A stretch of 64,000 bases of DNA, taken from an uncultured Verrucomicrobia subdivision 3 bacterium. Its GTDB lineage: Bacteria; Verrucomicrobiota; Verrucomicrobiia; Limisphaerales; UBA11358. A program made the translations under genes and the position numbers. The notes beneath the pieces are model-generated. The model searched no databases and was not told the origin of the DNA. It saw only the letters and a list, made by a program, of their open reading frames with translations. Positions 41,716-52,058 of this stretch are shown here, piece after piece; position 1 is the stretch's first letter; each line of letters begins with the position of its first letter. Location: positions 56,269-120,268 of the forward strand of contig CAINLR010000116.1 of NCBI GenBank assembly GCA_903850425.1, read 5' to 3'.

Positions 41716-42363
41716 TCACGGAATAGCGAGGCGGTTGGTGGCTTGGTTGGCCAGATTGGTCAGACCGGAATTGCTGGCCATTTGAACACTGCCGTCGGCC
41801 ATGCCGAGGTTGCCGGCGAATTTGTGGCGCGCGGCCGTCCAAGCGATCGGCGTCTTGGCGGAAACTTCCAGCAGGCCGGATTTTACGGGCAGGCCGCCAA
41901 TGGCGAAGTTGTCGTCGCCGCTGAGAATCATTTGTGGATAGGCGTCGCTGGCATCCACGTTCACGAAGTAGCTGATTTTGCCGTTGAGGTCGCGGTTGAA
42001 ATTGGTCGCGGCAAACCGGATCGGGTCGGCCGGACAAATCAAAATTTTTGGCGTGCCGAGTTCGTTCGACATGCCACGGAAGATGGCGACCGCATCGCCG
42101 GTGAGGGCCTGTTCGCGCGCGCCGCCATTTGTTACCGCAATTTGCATGGGATATTTGTCATTGTGGTCGCCACCCCAAACTCGATAGGAAAGACCAATCT
42201 GTTTAAGATTGTCGGCGCAGGCTACCCGCTGGGCTTTTCGTTTGGCACTGGCCGGAGGCCCGAAGTCAATGATGGCAAGAAATATTGCAAGCACGCCTAT
42301 GACCACCAACACCTCCACCGCCGTCAGCGCGTGGCGGCCTTGATTGGAATAGCGCAGCTTCAT
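41716..42363 (-). CDS. Pseudopilin-like protein with H-X9-DG motif
   Basis: 215 residues from ATG 42363. The N-terminus has a prepilin-type cleavage region (NQGRHALTAVEVLVVIGVLAI) where the usual phenylalanine is leucine or alanine, followed by a long hydrophobic helix. The C-terminal half contains ICPADP and ends in the sequence ARHKFAGNLGMADGSVQ, the H-X9-DG arrangement typical of the large planctomycete/verrucomicrobial DUF1559-type pseudopilin families. It is probably exported and anchored via type II secretion or pilus machinery; no secretion genes are close by. Useful as a lineage marker. Confidence 0.78.
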   Translation of the reverse strand: MKLRYSNQGRHALTAVEVLVVIGVLAIFLAIIDFGPPASAKRKAQRVACADNLKQIGLSYRVWGGDHNDKYPMQIAVTNGGAREQALTGDAVAIFRGMSNELGTPKILICPADPIRFAATNFNRDLNGKISYFVNVDASDAYPQMILSGDDNFAIGGLPVKSGLLEVSAKTPIAWTAARHKFAGNLGMADGSVQMASNSGLTNLANQATNRLAIP

Positions 42364-42614
42364 GAGAGACACTTTAGCACAGCACATACCAACGCGATTT
42401 CCCAAGGAATTCGCAGATTGTCATTCGCGAGCGCGTCTGTTTCACGCGGTTTTGCGTGAGCCACACACACGGAATTGCCTTGACGGATGCGCTGCGAGTA
42501 ACTAGGTTTTGCAAACTAAAGCGGTAAAGTGCTGGCCCGCCAGCGTGCGAAAGTCGGAGATAAGCAATCTTCCGGCTTTTTTGTTCGCCGGATGCCGCCA
42601 TCGTATTGAGCGTT

Positions 42615-43895
42615 ATGAATGCAGATTTTTTAGCCGGGTTGGAATTTTGGGAACGTGAAAAAGGCATCAGTCGTGAAACTCTCATGGCTGCGGTCCAGGA
42701 AGCGCTTTTGCAGGCCGCCAAGAAGGCGGTCGGCCCGGCGCGCGAACTGCGCGCGGAAATTGACCAGAAAAACGGCGACATCAAAGCCTTCGCCAAGCTC
42801 ATCGTGGTGGATCGCGTGGTGTCGCAGCACGATCAAATTTCCGTGTTCGACGCGCGCCGCATTAAGGCGGACGCCAAGGTGGGCGATGAAATTGAGAAGG
42901 AAGTCACCCCGCAAGGATTTGGACGCATCGCCGCGCAATACGCCAAGCAGGCGCTCATGCAAAAAGTCCGGCAGGCCGAGAAGGCGCTGATTTTTACGGA
43001 GTTCAAAGACCGCGTGGGCGACATCATCAGCGGCACGGTGCGCCGCTTCGACCGTTCGGATGTGATTTTGGATCTCGGCAAATACGAGGCGTTGCTCCCG
43101 AACAAAGAGCGCGTATCCATTGAGGAATATCAAGTCGGCGAACGCATCCGCTGTTACGTCAAGGCCGTGCAGGAAGGGCCGCATGGACCGGAGATCATTT
43201 TGTCCCGCGCCGATCCGCAGTTCGTCATCAAGCTGTTTCAGGTGGAGGTCTCCGAGATCAGCGACGGCACGATTGAGATCAAAGGCATCGCGCGCGAACC
43301 CGGTTTCCGCACGAAGATGGCGGTCTATTCGCGTGATCCGAAAGTGGATCCCGTTGGCGCATGCGTCGGGTTGCGCGGTCAACGCGTGAAAAATATCGTC
43401 CGCGAACTGAATAACGAAAAGGTGGACGTGATCCCTTGGTCGTCGGACATCAAGGCCTTTGTCACGAAGGCGCTCGAACCCGCCAAGTTGAAAAGCGTGG
43501 AGCTGGATGAAAAGCGTCATCGTTTGAAAATTTTGGTGGCCGAAGACCAGTTGTCGCTCGCCATCGGCAAGCGCGGCCAGAACGCGCGTTTGACCGCGCG
43601 CCTCGTCGGCTGGGAAGTGGACATTGACGCCGAGCACGTCGTCACGAAGGGCATTGACGAAAAGATCGCCGATGCCGTCGAGTTACTCGCCGCGATCCCC
43701 GGCGTGACCCGCGAGCAGGCCAGCGCGCTCGTGCACAACGGCGTTCACCGGCTGGAAGATTTATTGCTGGCGGAGCCCGGCGACATTGCGGACATCGAAC
43801 AGATCGGCGAAAATGCGCCGGCCATTTTGGCGGCGGCGCACGCCGAGGCAGAGCGACGCACGTTGAAAGTCAACGAAGCGCCGGCCAATCCCTGA
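42615..43895 (+). CDS. nusA: Transcription termination/antitermination protein NusA
   Basis: 426 residues from ATG 42615. The N-terminal polymerase-binding domain (1-130) is followed by S1 (about 130-200, GDIISGTVRRFDRSDVILDLG), KH1 and KH2 domains (DPVGACVGLRGQRVKNIVREL; LSLAIGKRGQNARLTARLVGW). A C-terminal helix-hairpin-helix region (about 345-415) is present, shorter than in Escherichia coli. NusA modulates pausing, termination and antitermination. It opens the operon nusA-infB-rbfA-nrnA-truB-ribF; the classical rimP is not upstream. Confidence 0.95.
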   Translation: MNADFLAGLEFWEREKGISRETLMAAVQEALLQAAKKAVGPARELRAEIDQKNGDIKAFAKLIVVDRVVSQHDQISVFDARRIKADAKVGDEIEKEVTPQGFGRIAAQYAKQALMQKVRQAEKALIFTEFKDRVGDIISGTVRRFDRSDVILDLGKYEALLPNKERVSIEEYQVGERIRCYVKAVQEGPHGPEIILSRADPQFVIKLFQVEVSEISDGTIEIKGIAREPGFRTKMAVYSRDPKVDPVGACVGLRGQRVKNIVRELNNEKVDVIPWSSDIKAFVTKALEPAKLKSVELDEKRHRLKILVAEDQLSLAIGKRGQNARLTARLVGWEVDIDAEHVVTKGIDEKIADAVELLAAIPGVTREQASALVHNGVHRLEDLLLAEPGDIADIEQIGENAPAILAAAHAEAERRTLKVNEAPANP

Positions 43896-43987
43896 GTTTA
43901 TGGTGTGGACCGGAACAGCGTTGATTTTTGTGAATTGAGCCATGCAGGCCCATGACACATATCCGGCGGTGGCGGTGAAAGATATTT

Positions 43988-46528
43988 ATGCCCGTTCGTA
44001 TTTACGACATAGCGAAGAAACTTGGCCTCGAGAGCAAAGAGATTCTCACGAAGGCCAAGGCATTGGGCATTGCTGCCGCCAAGGTTCCGTCTAGTTCGCT
44101 CGATAAAATCAGCGCCGAGTGGTTGGAAGAGGAAATGATCAAGAGCGATCCCGTGCTCGCCGCGCGGCTCGCCCCCAAACCCGTCGAGGTAGCCCCCAAG
44201 CCCGTGCCAGTGGTCGAGGAAGCCATTGTCATCATTTCGGCTCCGGCTCCCGCGCCGGTTCCAGTTCCCGCGCCGGTTGCCCCGCCACCACCGCCGCCGG
44301 CTCCGGTAGTGGAAATTGTTGCCGCGCCGGTCGTCATCGTCCAACCGATCGTTGAACCGGTTGTCATCATTGAACCGCCGGCACCGGTAGTCGTTATCGC
44401 GCCGCTTCCGCCGCCGCCACCCGCCCCCGTCGTGCCGCCCGTCCCGGGCCTTGGCGACAAGGTGGGTTTCATTCAATTGCCCACGCGTCCGTCCGGGCGT
44501 CCGGGCGATCGCGGGGGTGATCGCGGTGCCAGAACTTCCACGCCCCCGCCGCGTCCCGGCCAAGCGCAAACTCCCCGTCCCGGTCAACCAGCGGCGCGTC
44601 CCGGCCAAGCGCCGCAACGCCATGATGGCCGTCAACAATTTCAGCGTGGCCGCGATGGGCGGCCGCTGCCGCAGCAAAACCGCGAGCCCGCCAAGCCCGC
44701 CGCCGCGGCGCCGCAGCCGAAATTCGCCGTGCCCGCCGGCGGCGAAATGATCATCATCAAGCCGCCGATCGCCGTGCGCGAACTCGCCGATCGCCTCAAG
44801 CAAAAGCCGTTCAAGATCATCGCCGACTTGATGGAGTTAGGTGTGTTTGCCAACGTCAATCAAACGATTGACGAGAAAAACGCCGGCCAGATCTGCGCGA
44901 AATACGGTTTCCGGTTCGAGGTTGAAAAACGCGAAAAAGGTGCCGGGGTTGTGGCGGTGGAAAAGAAGGTTGAACTCGACATTGAGGACAAACCAGAAAC
45001 GCTCAAGCCACGCGCGCCGGTGGTCACGATCATGGGGCATGTTGATCACGGCAAGACATCGTTGCTCGACGTGATTCGCAAGGCGAACGTCGTTGCCGGT
45101 GAAGCCGGCGGCATCACGCAGCACATCGGGGCTTACACGATCACGGTGCCGCATCCGGAGCGCAAAAAAGAGATGGCGCAGATCACGTTCCTCGACACGC
45201 CCGGTCACGCGGCCTTCAGTTCCATGCGCGCTCGTGGCGCCAATGTCACGGACATCGTCGTGCTCGTCGTCGCCGCCAATGACGGCGTCATGCCGCAAAC
45301 GCTCGAAGCGCTGGCCCATGCGAAGGCGGCGAAAGTCCCCATTCTGGTTGCAGTCAACAAGTGCGATCACCCGAATGCCAATCCGCTGAAAGTCCGCCAA
45401 CAGTTGCAGGACAAGGGCCTCGTGCCGGACGATTGGGGCGGCGATACGATTTTCGTGGAATGTTCTGCGCTCACAAAACAGGGCATTGATAAACTGCTTG
45501 AAATGATTTTGCTCCAAGCGGATTTGCTGGAACTAAAGGCGAATCCCGACCGGCTCGCGAAGGGCAACGTGATCGAATCCGGCGTCGCTGCCGGCGGTTC
45601 GACCGCAACGGTGCTCGTGCGCAAAGGCACGCTGCGGTTGGGGAATGTGATTTTGTGCGGCGAGTTTTACGGCAAGGTCCGCGCCTTGATTAATGAAGAA
45701 GGTCAACGCTTGAAAGAAGCCGGTCCATCCGTGGCGGTGAGTGTTCTCGGCTTGAACGGGGTGCCGGATGCGGGCCTGGAATTCAGCGCGGTCGCGGATG
45801 AAAAAGCCGCCCGCGCCATGGCCGAAGAACGTGCGTTCACGGCGAAGAGCTTGGATCAACAGAGCAAATCGAAGATCACGCTGGAGAATTTGTTCGAGAA
45901 GTTGCAAGACGTTCAGGGCAAGGTTTTGCGCGTGGTCATCAAGGCCGACACGCAAGGTTCCGTCGAGGCCATTGTCGAAGCGCTGAAGAAGATCGAGTCC
46001 GACAAGGTTTCGCTCGAAGTGCTGCATAGCGATGTCGGCACGATCACCGAAAACGATGTCGCCCTCGCCTCGGCTTCCAAGGCCGTGATTCTTGGTTTCC
46101 ACACGCGCCTCGACAGCACGGCCTCTGAAAAAGCCAAACATGCTGGCGTGCAGATCAAACTTTACGCGATCATTTACGAATTGATTGATCAAGTGAAGGA
46201 CGCGATGGCGGGCCTGCTCGATCCCGATCTCAAGGAAGTCATCGTCGGCTCGGCGGAAGTGCGCCAGATTTTCGAGTTGTCCAAGGGCACGCCGGTCGCC
46301 GGCTGCATGGTCACGACCGGTCGCATTTTGCGTGGCAAAGTTCGGATTCGCCGCCGCAAGGATCTGGTTTACGAAGGCATCCTCCAGTCACTGCGCCGGT
46401 TCCAGGACGAAGTCAACGAAGTGCGCGCCGGCATGGAATGCGGCATCCGCATCGAAGGCTACACCGAATTTCAAATCGGTGACACCATCGAATGCTACTC
46501 GGTGGAAAAGAGCGCCGCGAAGTTATGA
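43988..46528 (+). CDS. infB: Translation initiation factor IF-2
   Basis: 846 residues from ATG 43988. An N-terminal IF2-N helix module (1-50, [18 protein letters not shown]) is followed by a long Pro/Val/Ala linker, then an Arg/Gly/Pro-rich stretch with repeated RPGQ units (about 180-235). A second IF2-N module (about 260-310, [20 protein letters not shown]) leads to the GTPase domain with [22 protein letters not shown] and NKCDHPNA. Domains II, III and IV follow ([27 protein letters not shown]). It positions initiator tRNA on the small subunit. The low-complexity linker is unusually hydrophobic (runs of VVI and APAP). Confidence 0.96.
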   Translation: MPVRIYDIAKKLGLESKEILTKAKALGIAAAKVPSSSLDKISAEWLEEEMIKSDPVLAARLAPKPVEVAPKPVPVVEEAIVIISAPAPAPVPVPAPVAPPPPPPAPVVEIVAAPVVIVQPIVEPVVIIEPPAPVVVIAPLPPPPPAPVVPPVPGLGDKVGFIQLPTRPSGRPGDRGGDRGARTSTPPPRPGQAQTPRPGQPAARPGQAPQRHDGRQQFQRGRDGRPLPQQNREPAKPAAAAPQPKFAVPAGGEMIIIKPPIAVRELADRLKQKPFKIIADLMELGVFANVNQTIDEKNAGQICAKYGFRFEVEKREKGAGVVAVEKKVELDIEDKPETLKPRAPVVTIMGHVDHGKTSLLDVIRKANVVAGEAGGITQHIGAYTITVPHPERKKEMAQITFLDTPGHAAFSSMRARGANVTDIVVLVVAANDGVMPQTLEALAHAKAAKVPILVAVNKCDHPNANPLKVRQQLQDKGLVPDDWGGDTIFVECSALTKQGIDKLLEMILLQADLLELKANPDRLAKGNVIESGVAAGGSTATVLVRKGTLRLGNVILCGEFYGKVRALINEEGQRLKEAGPSVAVSVLGLNGVPDAGLEFSAVADEKAARAMAEERAFTAKSLDQQSKSKITLENLFEKLQDVQGKVLRVVIKADTQGSVEAIVEALKKIESDKVSLEVLHSDVGTITENDVALASASKAVILGFHTRLDSTASEKAKHAGVQIKLYAIIYELIDQVKDAMAGLLDPDLKEVIVGSAEVRQIFELSKGTPVAGCMVTTGRILRGKVRIRRRKDLVYEGILQSLRRFQDEVNEVRAGMECGIRIEGYTEFQIGDTIECYSVEKSAAKL

Positions 46529-46622
46529 AAAAGGATGGCTGCAGCGCTGGATATTTGGATTAATGTCCAATGACCGGCCGTTCGGCAGCAAATCATTCAT
46601 TCACCATGCACTAATCCAAGTT

Positions 46623-47003
46623 ATGCAGAACGTCCGACATGAACGTGTGCGCGAATTGTTGAAGCGCGAAATAGGCGAGGCCATCCGCCGCGAATTCAAC
46701 GTGGATAATGCCGGTCTCATCACCGTCAACGACGTGGATTTGGCGGGTGATCTGAAGTCCGCCGTGGTTTTCATCAGCATCTTCGGCAGCGAGAGCCAAA
46801 AGAAGCATGGGTTAGAATTGCTCCAGCAAAATCGCATCCGCATCCAGGGGCTCGTCGGTCAGTCCGTCGTCTTGAAATTCACGCCCACGCTGAAATTTGT
46901 GGTGGATGATTCGCTCATTCGCGGCAACCGCGTGTTGCAGATCATCGAGGAGATTGAAAAGACCTTGCCCGCCGACACCGCCCAGCCGGACGAACCCAAG
47001 TGA
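46623..47003 (+). CDS. rbfA: Ribosome-binding factor A
   Basis: 126 residues from ATG 46623, which gives the family N-terminus MQNVRHERVRELLKREI; earlier ATGs in frame (46563) add non-family sequence. A single KH-like fold: VNDVDLAGDLKSAVVFISIFG, then LKFTPTLKFVVDDSLIRG. RbfA matures the 16S 5' end on the small subunit. Its stop overlaps the GTG start of the next gene by four bases. Confidence 0.92.
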   Translation: MQNVRHERVRELLKREIGEAIRREFNVDNAGLITVNDVDLAGDLKSAVVFISIFGSESQKKHGLELLQQNRIRIQGLVGQSVVLKFTPTLKFVVDDSLIRGNRVLQIIEEIEKTLPADTAQPDEPK

Positions 47004-47983
47004 AACGTCATCCGCAAGTCATTGATCGCATTCTCGAAGTCATCCGCGCACACGAGACGTTCTGCATCGTGGGCCACATCCGGCCGGACGGCGACTGCAT
47101 CGGCTCCCAGCTTGGCCTCGCGCTCGCCTTGAAAAATGAGGGCAAAAAAGTCACCGTCTGGAATCAGGATTCCATTCCGCTGAAATACCGATTTCTGGTG
47201 GGCGACGGCTTGATTGAAAAACCCAGGCGCGGCGAAAAATTCGACTGCGTCATCGCCACCGACTGCGCCTGTTTTGAGCGGCTCGGCAAAGTGGGTGACT
47301 GCATCGGTGATCGAAAAGTCCTCATCAACATTGATCATCACCAGAGCAATCCGCGCTACGGCGACGTGAACTGGGTCTCGCCGCGCGAACCTTCGACCGG
47401 CGAATTGATCTACCGGCTGATGAAAGTGGCGCGCTGGCCCATTACCAAGCCGATTGCGGACCTGCTGTTTACCGCCATCTCGACGGACACCGGCTCGTTC
47501 CAATATGCGACCACGCGGCCCGGCACGTTTCACGCCGGGGCCGAACTCGTCACGCGCGGGGCAAACCTCGCGAAAATTTGCGACGAAGTTTACCAGTCCT
47601 ATCCGGTTTCCCGCGCCAAACTGCTCAAGCACGTTTACAGCAAATTCCGCCTCAGCGACAATGACCAAATTGCCTGGTTCTGGCTGAAACAAGCGGATTT
47701 CAACCGCACCGGCGCGGCGAGCGATGATACCGAAGGCTTGATTGATCATATCCGCGCGATTGAACCGGTCGTGGTCGCCTGCGTGTTTGAAGAGGTGGCG
47801 CCTGAACTCACTCGCATCAGCCTCCGCTCCAAAAATGCGAAGGTAAACGTGAATGAAATTGCGGGCCAATTCGGCGGCGGCGGTCATCCGGCGGCGGCCG
47901 GCGCACGCATTGCCGGCAAACCGCTTTCGACCCAGCGCAAGGTCATCGCCGCCATCCGGCGCGCATTGAAAGCCGCCAAGTAA
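47000..47983 (+). CDS. nrnA: DHH-family phosphoesterase (NrnA-like)
   Basis: 327 residues from GTG 47000, overlapping rbfA by four bases (GTGA). The DHH domain has GHIRPDGDCIGSQ, TDCACFERLG, INIDHHQSN and TDTGSFQY; the DHHA1 domain ends with QFGGGGHPAAAGAR. NrnA-type enzymes degrade short oligoribonucleotides and can convert pAp to AMP. Located with rbfA and truB as in many bacteria. The nanoRNase/pAp-phosphatase role follows from family and position. Confidence 0.88.
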   Translation: MKRHPQVIDRILEVIRAHETFCIVGHIRPDGDCIGSQLGLALALKNEGKKVTVWNQDSIPLKYRFLVGDGLIEKPRRGEKFDCVIATDCACFERLGKVGDCIGDRKVLINIDHHQSNPRYGDVNWVSPREPSTGELIYRLMKVARWPITKPIADLLFTAISTDTGSFQYATTRPGTFHAGAELVTRGANLAKICDEVYQSYPVSRAKLLKHVYSKFRLSDNDQIAWFWLKQADFNRTGAASDDTEGLIDHIRAIEPVVVACVFEEVAPELTRISLRSKNAKVNVNEIAGQFGGGGHPAAAGARIAGKPLSTQRKVIAAIRRALKAAK

Positions 47984-47991
47984 TTTTTCCC

Positions 47992-48708
47992 ATGCAAGAC
48001 TTCACCGCCCTTGATGGCGCCATTCTCGTTGATAAACCGGCCGGCCCAACGTCGCACGATGTCGTGGACGCCATCCGTCGCAAGTTCGGCATCAAGAAAG
48101 TTGGCCATTGCGGCACGCTCGATCCGAATGCGACCGGCTTACTCATCATTGTGCTCGGTCGCGGCACCAAATTGTCCGAACGGCTCATGGGCGACGACAA
48201 GGTCTATGAAGGCACGATCAAATTCGGCGAGGAAACGGACAGCTACGATTCCGACGGCGAGTTGACGGGTTCCATGCCCATCATGCCGATGACGCTGGAG
48301 GAGTTGAACGAAGAAGCGGCTAAATTCATCGGCGATCAAATGCAAGTGCCACCGATGGTTTCCGCCATCAAAAAGAACGGCGTGCCGCTCTACAAGCTCG
48401 CCCGCCAAGGCATCGAGGTGGAACGCGAGCCGCGTTTGATCCATATTTACAATTTTCGTTTCACGGATTACATCGAACCGCTGGGCCAATTTCGTGTCGC
48501 TTGCACCAAGGGCACTTACATCCGCAGCATCGCGCATGACCTCGGCCAGAAACTTGGCTGCGGCGCGCATCTGACGACCCTGCGGCGCAGCGCCTCGGGC
48601 AGATTTGACGTCAAGGACGCGTTGACGCTGGACTTGATTTTGAAATTGTCGGCGACGGAGTTGGAAAAACGCGTGATGCCATTTTTGAAACTCGCCGCCA
48701 ATGCCTGA
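47992..48708 (+). CDS. truB: tRNA pseudouridine(55) synthase TruB
   Basis: 238 residues from ATG 47992. Makes pseudouridine at position 55 of the T loop of tRNAs. The catalytic segment HCGTLDPNATGLL holds the essential aspartate, with preceding VDKPAGPTSHDVV and following VYEGTIKFGEETDSYD. YIRSIAHDLG and the C-terminal part that usually holds PUA are present but short: the protein lacks a full PUA domain, as in the shorter TruB forms. It is followed four bases later by ribF. Confidence 0.93.
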   Translation: MQDFTALDGAILVDKPAGPTSHDVVDAIRRKFGIKKVGHCGTLDPNATGLLIIVLGRGTKLSERLMGDDKVYEGTIKFGEETDSYDSDGELTGSMPIMPMTLEELNEEAAKFIGDQMQVPPMVSAIKKNGVPLYKLARQGIEVEREPRLIHIYNFRFTDYIEPLGQFRVACTKGTYIRSIAHDLGQKLGCGAHLTTLRRSASGRFDVKDALTLDLILKLSATELEKRVMPFLKLAANA

Positions 48709-48711
48709 GGC

Positions 48712-49635
48712 ATGAAAGTCATCCACGCCGCCAACGAACTCGGCAACGGCAGTCGCAAAGTCTGTGTGGCTATTGGCGTTTTCGACGGCGTGCATCTTGG
48801 TCATCAGCAGATCATCCGACAGACGGTGGCGGACGCGGGGCAGCATGATGCCTTGGCGCTGGTCGTAACCTTCGACAAACATCCGAGCGCCATTGTCGCG
48901 CCGGACCGCGTGCCCCCGCAGATTTTTTCCCGTTCGCAAAAATTGCGGGCCATTGCGTCGCTCGGTGCGGACGCGCTGCTGGAAATCCATTTTGACAAGG
49001 CATTCAGCGAAAAATCTGGCGAAACTTTTATTCGCGAACTCGCCCTTGGGATGGGAAAAATTCAGAGCATTTGTGTTGGCGCGGACTTTGTGTTTGGGCG
49101 CCAGCGCAGCGGCAATGTTGGACTGTTGCAGAAACTCGGCGCTGCATTGCACTTCCAAGTTCACGGTCTGGCGGCGGTGGCCCTGGATGGCCAGGTGGTA
49201 AGCAGCACGCGGATTCGCGAGGCGATTCGGTCAGGCCATCTGGACGCGGCGAGCCAGATGCTGGGACGGCCCTACGCCATCTGTGGTTTGGTGATGGCAG
49301 GCGACCGATTGGGCCGGCAATTGGGTTTTCCGACGGCTAATCTGGATGCGACGCTTTTGGCGCTGCCGCCAAACGGCGTTTATGCGGGTTGCACCAAACT
49401 GAACGAACACATTTATCGCGTGGCATTGAACCTCGGTTGGCGCCCCACGGTGGCGGCGGCCAAGCCACAACTCCGGGTGGAAGCGCACCTGCTGGACTTC
49501 AGCGGCGAACTTTACGGAACGGAAGTGGAAGTGGAAATCGGGGAAAAATTGCGGGCTGAACGCAAGTTCAACTCGCCGGCGGAATTGCAGGCGCAAATTG
49601 CGCGAGACGTGGCAGCGGTGCGGGGAAAGGTTTGA
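48712..49635 (+). CDS. ribF: Bifunctional riboflavin kinase/FAD synthetase
   Basis: 307 residues from ATG 48712. The N-terminal FAD-synthetase domain (about 15-175) has GVFDGVHLGHQQI, TFDKHPSAIV, VGADFVFGRQRSGN and STRIREAIRSG. The C-terminal riboflavin-kinase domain (about 185-300) has GDRLGRQLGFPTANL, PPNGVYAG and LNLGWRPTV. It makes FMN and then FAD. Last gene of the nusA operon; truB-ribF adjacency is widely conserved. Downstream 260 bases lead to rpoD and hold no gene. Confidence 0.94.
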   Translation: MKVIHAANELGNGSRKVCVAIGVFDGVHLGHQQIIRQTVADAGQHDALALVVTFDKHPSAIVAPDRVPPQIFSRSQKLRAIASLGADALLEIHFDKAFSEKSGETFIRELALGMGKIQSICVGADFVFGRQRSGNVGLLQKLGAALHFQVHGLAAVALDGQVVSSTRIREAIRSGHLDAASQMLGRPYAICGLVMAGDRLGRQLGFPTANLDATLLALPPNGVYAGCTKLNEHIYRVALNLGWRPTVAAAKPQLRVEAHLLDFSGELYGTEVEVEIGEKLRAERKFNSPAELQAQIARDVAAVRGKV

Positions 49636-49895
49636 CGAATCGTTCTTTAACTTTGTGGTGTTTAATGATTTAGGTATGTTTTTTAAGCGCCTTGGAGGTC
49701 AAGGGCAGCGGTGTAAAGCAAAATTTTTCCTTGAATTTCATGCCAAAGCAGCTACAGTAGCTTTTCTGTCAGTCTTCTGGCGTTCTTAGTTTCCAGATTC
49801 GCAGTCGTGAACACGGTGATTTGTCAGATGCCGCATTGAGCGGCCAGAGAGGTGTTTTCTCTGAACTTAAACAGTATTTCTAGGTCAGATAATTT

Positions 49896-51797
49896 ATGTT
49901 GAAACGTAAAGTCACGACGCCCAAGAGCGCGTCGCGCAGTAGCCACCGCACCGAGAAACCCGTCAAACCCATCAAGGCCAAAACGGCCCCGGTGCGTCGG
50001 CCGTTTGTCATTTCCAGCAAAGCCACGGCCAGCAAAACCGCGAAAGCCGAGCCGAGCAAAACGAAAGCTGCGGTCCCACCCGCACCGGAGGTCAAGATGT
50101 CAACCAAACTGCCGGCCAATGGCCAGGTGGCCGCCGGTTCGTCACCCTCCTATACCTCCACGGTGGATTTGACCGAGACGATCAAGACCCTCTTGCATCT
50201 TTCCCAGGAGCATGGCTACGTCACCTACGATGATATCAACGACGTGTTGCCGGATAATTTGAATCCGGACGACTTGGACGCCTTGCTCACGAAGCTGCGC
50301 GGTCTGGACGTGGAAATCGTCATGGACCAGGCCGAGGCCGAGCGCGCCGAACGCACCAAGCAACCGGAGTCTCAGCAAGCGGAAGAGGAAGACGATTCAC
50401 GTCTGGAAATTTTGGACGACCCGGTGCGGATGTATATGAACCAGATGGGCAAGGTTCCCTTGCTCACGCGCGAACAGGAAGTCGAGATCTGCAAACGCAT
50501 CGAGGAAGCTGAAATCGCGATGAAAGCCATTGTTTATGGCCTGGGTTTCACGGCCAAGGAACATATCGCCATCGCGGAAAAACTCCTGTCCGAGCCGCCA
50601 AAGGAGCGTTTTGACCGCGTCATCGTGGACAAAAAAATCGCCAATCGCGAAGGCCATCTGAAGGACATGCGCAAGCTGATCAAGAAGGTTCAGGCGCTGG
50701 ATCATTCGGTGGATGAAAAATATTCTGGCTGGCAGAAGGCCATCCAAAAAGGCCGCAAAGAAGTGCTGGAAAAAGAGCTGAAAAAACTCGGCGTGAAGTT
50801 GCAAGACGCGTTCACCAAATTCTTCTACAAACAAAAAGTCGTCGAGGAAATGATTGTCGTCGCCGGCAACATCCACGAAAAATTTCAGGCCAGCGTGCGC
50901 CATCTGGCCGAACTGGAAACCCAGCGAAACACGGCGGAACGCCGCGCGGCGTCCGAGGCCGAACAGCATAAAATCGCGACGCTGGAACAGTTCGTGCGCC
51001 TGCCGCGCGAAGAGTTTTACAAGGTATTCATCGCGTTGAAAAACGCGGCGGATCGCGGCTTGAAAGCCAAGACGCACATGGCCGAGGCGAATTTGCGCCT
51101 CGTCGTTTCCGTCGCCAAAAAATACACGAACCGCGGCCAGTCGTTCCTCGATTTGATTCAGGAAGGTAACATCGGTTTGATGAAGGGCGTCGAGAAGTTT
51201 GAATACCGCCGCGGTTACAAATTTTCCACCTACGCCATCTGGTGGATTCGTCAGGCCATCACGCGGTCCATCGCGGATCAGGCGCGAACGATCCGCATCC
51301 CGGTTCACATGATCGAGATCATGAACAAGCTCTGGCGGGCGCAGAAGCAGCTCACGCAGGAGCTTGGCCGCGAACCCACGCCGGAGGAACTGGCCGACGA
51401 AATGCACATGCCGGTCTCGCGCATCCATGCGTTGCTGAAGATGGCGCAACAGCCGGTTTCTTTGCACGCGCCAGTCGGCGATGACGGTGATGTGAGCGTC
51501 GGCGATTTCATCGAAGACAAGTCGGCGGAAAATCCGTCCGACGTGACCAGCTACAGTCTGCTCCGCGAAAAATTGAGCGACGTGCTAACGACCTTGACCG
51601 AACGCGAACGGAAGATTCTCGAGATGCGTTTCGGCCTGCTCGACGGCTACGAGCGCACGCTGGAAGAAATCGGCAAGATGTATAACGTCACCCGCGAGCG
51701 TATCCGCCAGATCGAGGCGAAGGCCCTGCGCAAACTGCGTCACCCGACGCGCGTGCGCCATCTGCAAGGCTTCCTCGAAGGCGCGGAAGTGCAGTAA
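49896..51797 (+). CDS. rpoD: Primary sigma factor RpoD (sigma-70)
   Basis: 633 residues from ATG 49896. The first 80 residues are Lys/Ala/Ser/Pro-rich and probably disordered. Region 1.1 follows (about 90-150, [20 protein letters not shown]), then region 1.2 ([21 protein letters not shown]), a non-conserved insert of about 190 residues, and region 2 ([28 protein letters not shown]). Region 3 ([16 protein letters not shown]) and region 4 ([20 protein letters not shown], then [15 protein letters not shown]) complete it. Housekeeping sigma factor. An unmistakable terminator follows. Confidence 0.96.
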   Translation: MLKRKVTTPKSASRSSHRTEKPVKPIKAKTAPVRRPFVISSKATASKTAKAEPSKTKAAVPPAPEVKMSTKLPANGQVAAGSSPSYTSTVDLTETIKTLLHLSQEHGYVTYDDINDVLPDNLNPDDLDALLTKLRGLDVEIVMDQAEAERAERTKQPESQQAEEEDDSRLEILDDPVRMYMNQMGKVPLLTREQEVEICKRIEEAEIAMKAIVYGLGFTAKEHIAIAEKLLSEPPKERFDRVIVDKKIANREGHLKDMRKLIKKVQALDHSVDEKYSGWQKAIQKGRKEVLEKELKKLGVKLQDAFTKFFYKQKVVEEMIVVAGNIHEKFQASVRHLAELETQRNTAERRAASEAEQHKIATLEQFVRLPREEFYKVFIALKNAADRGLKAKTHMAEANLRLVVSVAKKYTNRGQSFLDLIQEGNIGLMKGVEKFEYRRGYKFSTYAIWWIRQAITRSIADQARTIRIPVHMIEIMNKLWRAQKQLTQELGREPTPEELADEMHMPVSRIHALLKMAQQPVSLHAPVGDDGDVSVGDFIEDKSAENPSDVTSYSLLREKLSDVLTTLTERERKILEMRFGLLDGYERTLEEIGKMYNVTRERIRQIEAKALRKLRHPTRVRHLQGFLEGAEVQ

Positions 51798-51812
51798 AGA
51801 AAGTGAAATTCA

Positions 51813-51846
51813 AAAACCGCCCGCGAATTTTTTCGCGGGCGGTTTT
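51813..51846 (+). terminator. Intrinsic terminator of rpoD
   Basis: A 15-bp perfect stem (51813-51827 with 51832-51846) with core CCGCCCGCG/CGCGGGCGG, loop TTTT, then GTTTTG. The A-rich 5' flank and T-rich 3' flank also make it work on the other strand. Confidence 0.93.
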
Positions 51847-51852
51847 GTTTTG

Positions 51853-51914
51853 TTCTAATTCGCGATCAAGAGGAGTCGAACCGGTTTTATTCCATTCGCA
51901 CCAGGCTTCAGCCA
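51853..51914. repeat. 62-bp dispersed repeat, copy 2
   Basis: Matches 33599-33660 at 54 of 62 positions, sharing TTCTAATTCGCGATCAAG and CGAACCGGTTTTATT. The following 100 bases contain further short palindromes (GCCGCTTTAACGGC at 51947-51960; AGCCGTTAAGACGGCT at 51979-51994), so 51853-52000 is a repeat cluster between rpoD and the receptor genes. Confidence 0.75.
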
Positions 51915-52058
51915 GATGGCTGGTTCGATTCAAGGCTCGAGACGAAAGCCGCTTTAACGGCTCTGGCTAATGACAACAAGCCGTTAAGACGGCTGGCGGC
52001 TGCGCGCCGCTGGGTTTCGCGCCCGGAACAGGCCAAAAAATCACTGCATTCTGACGGA

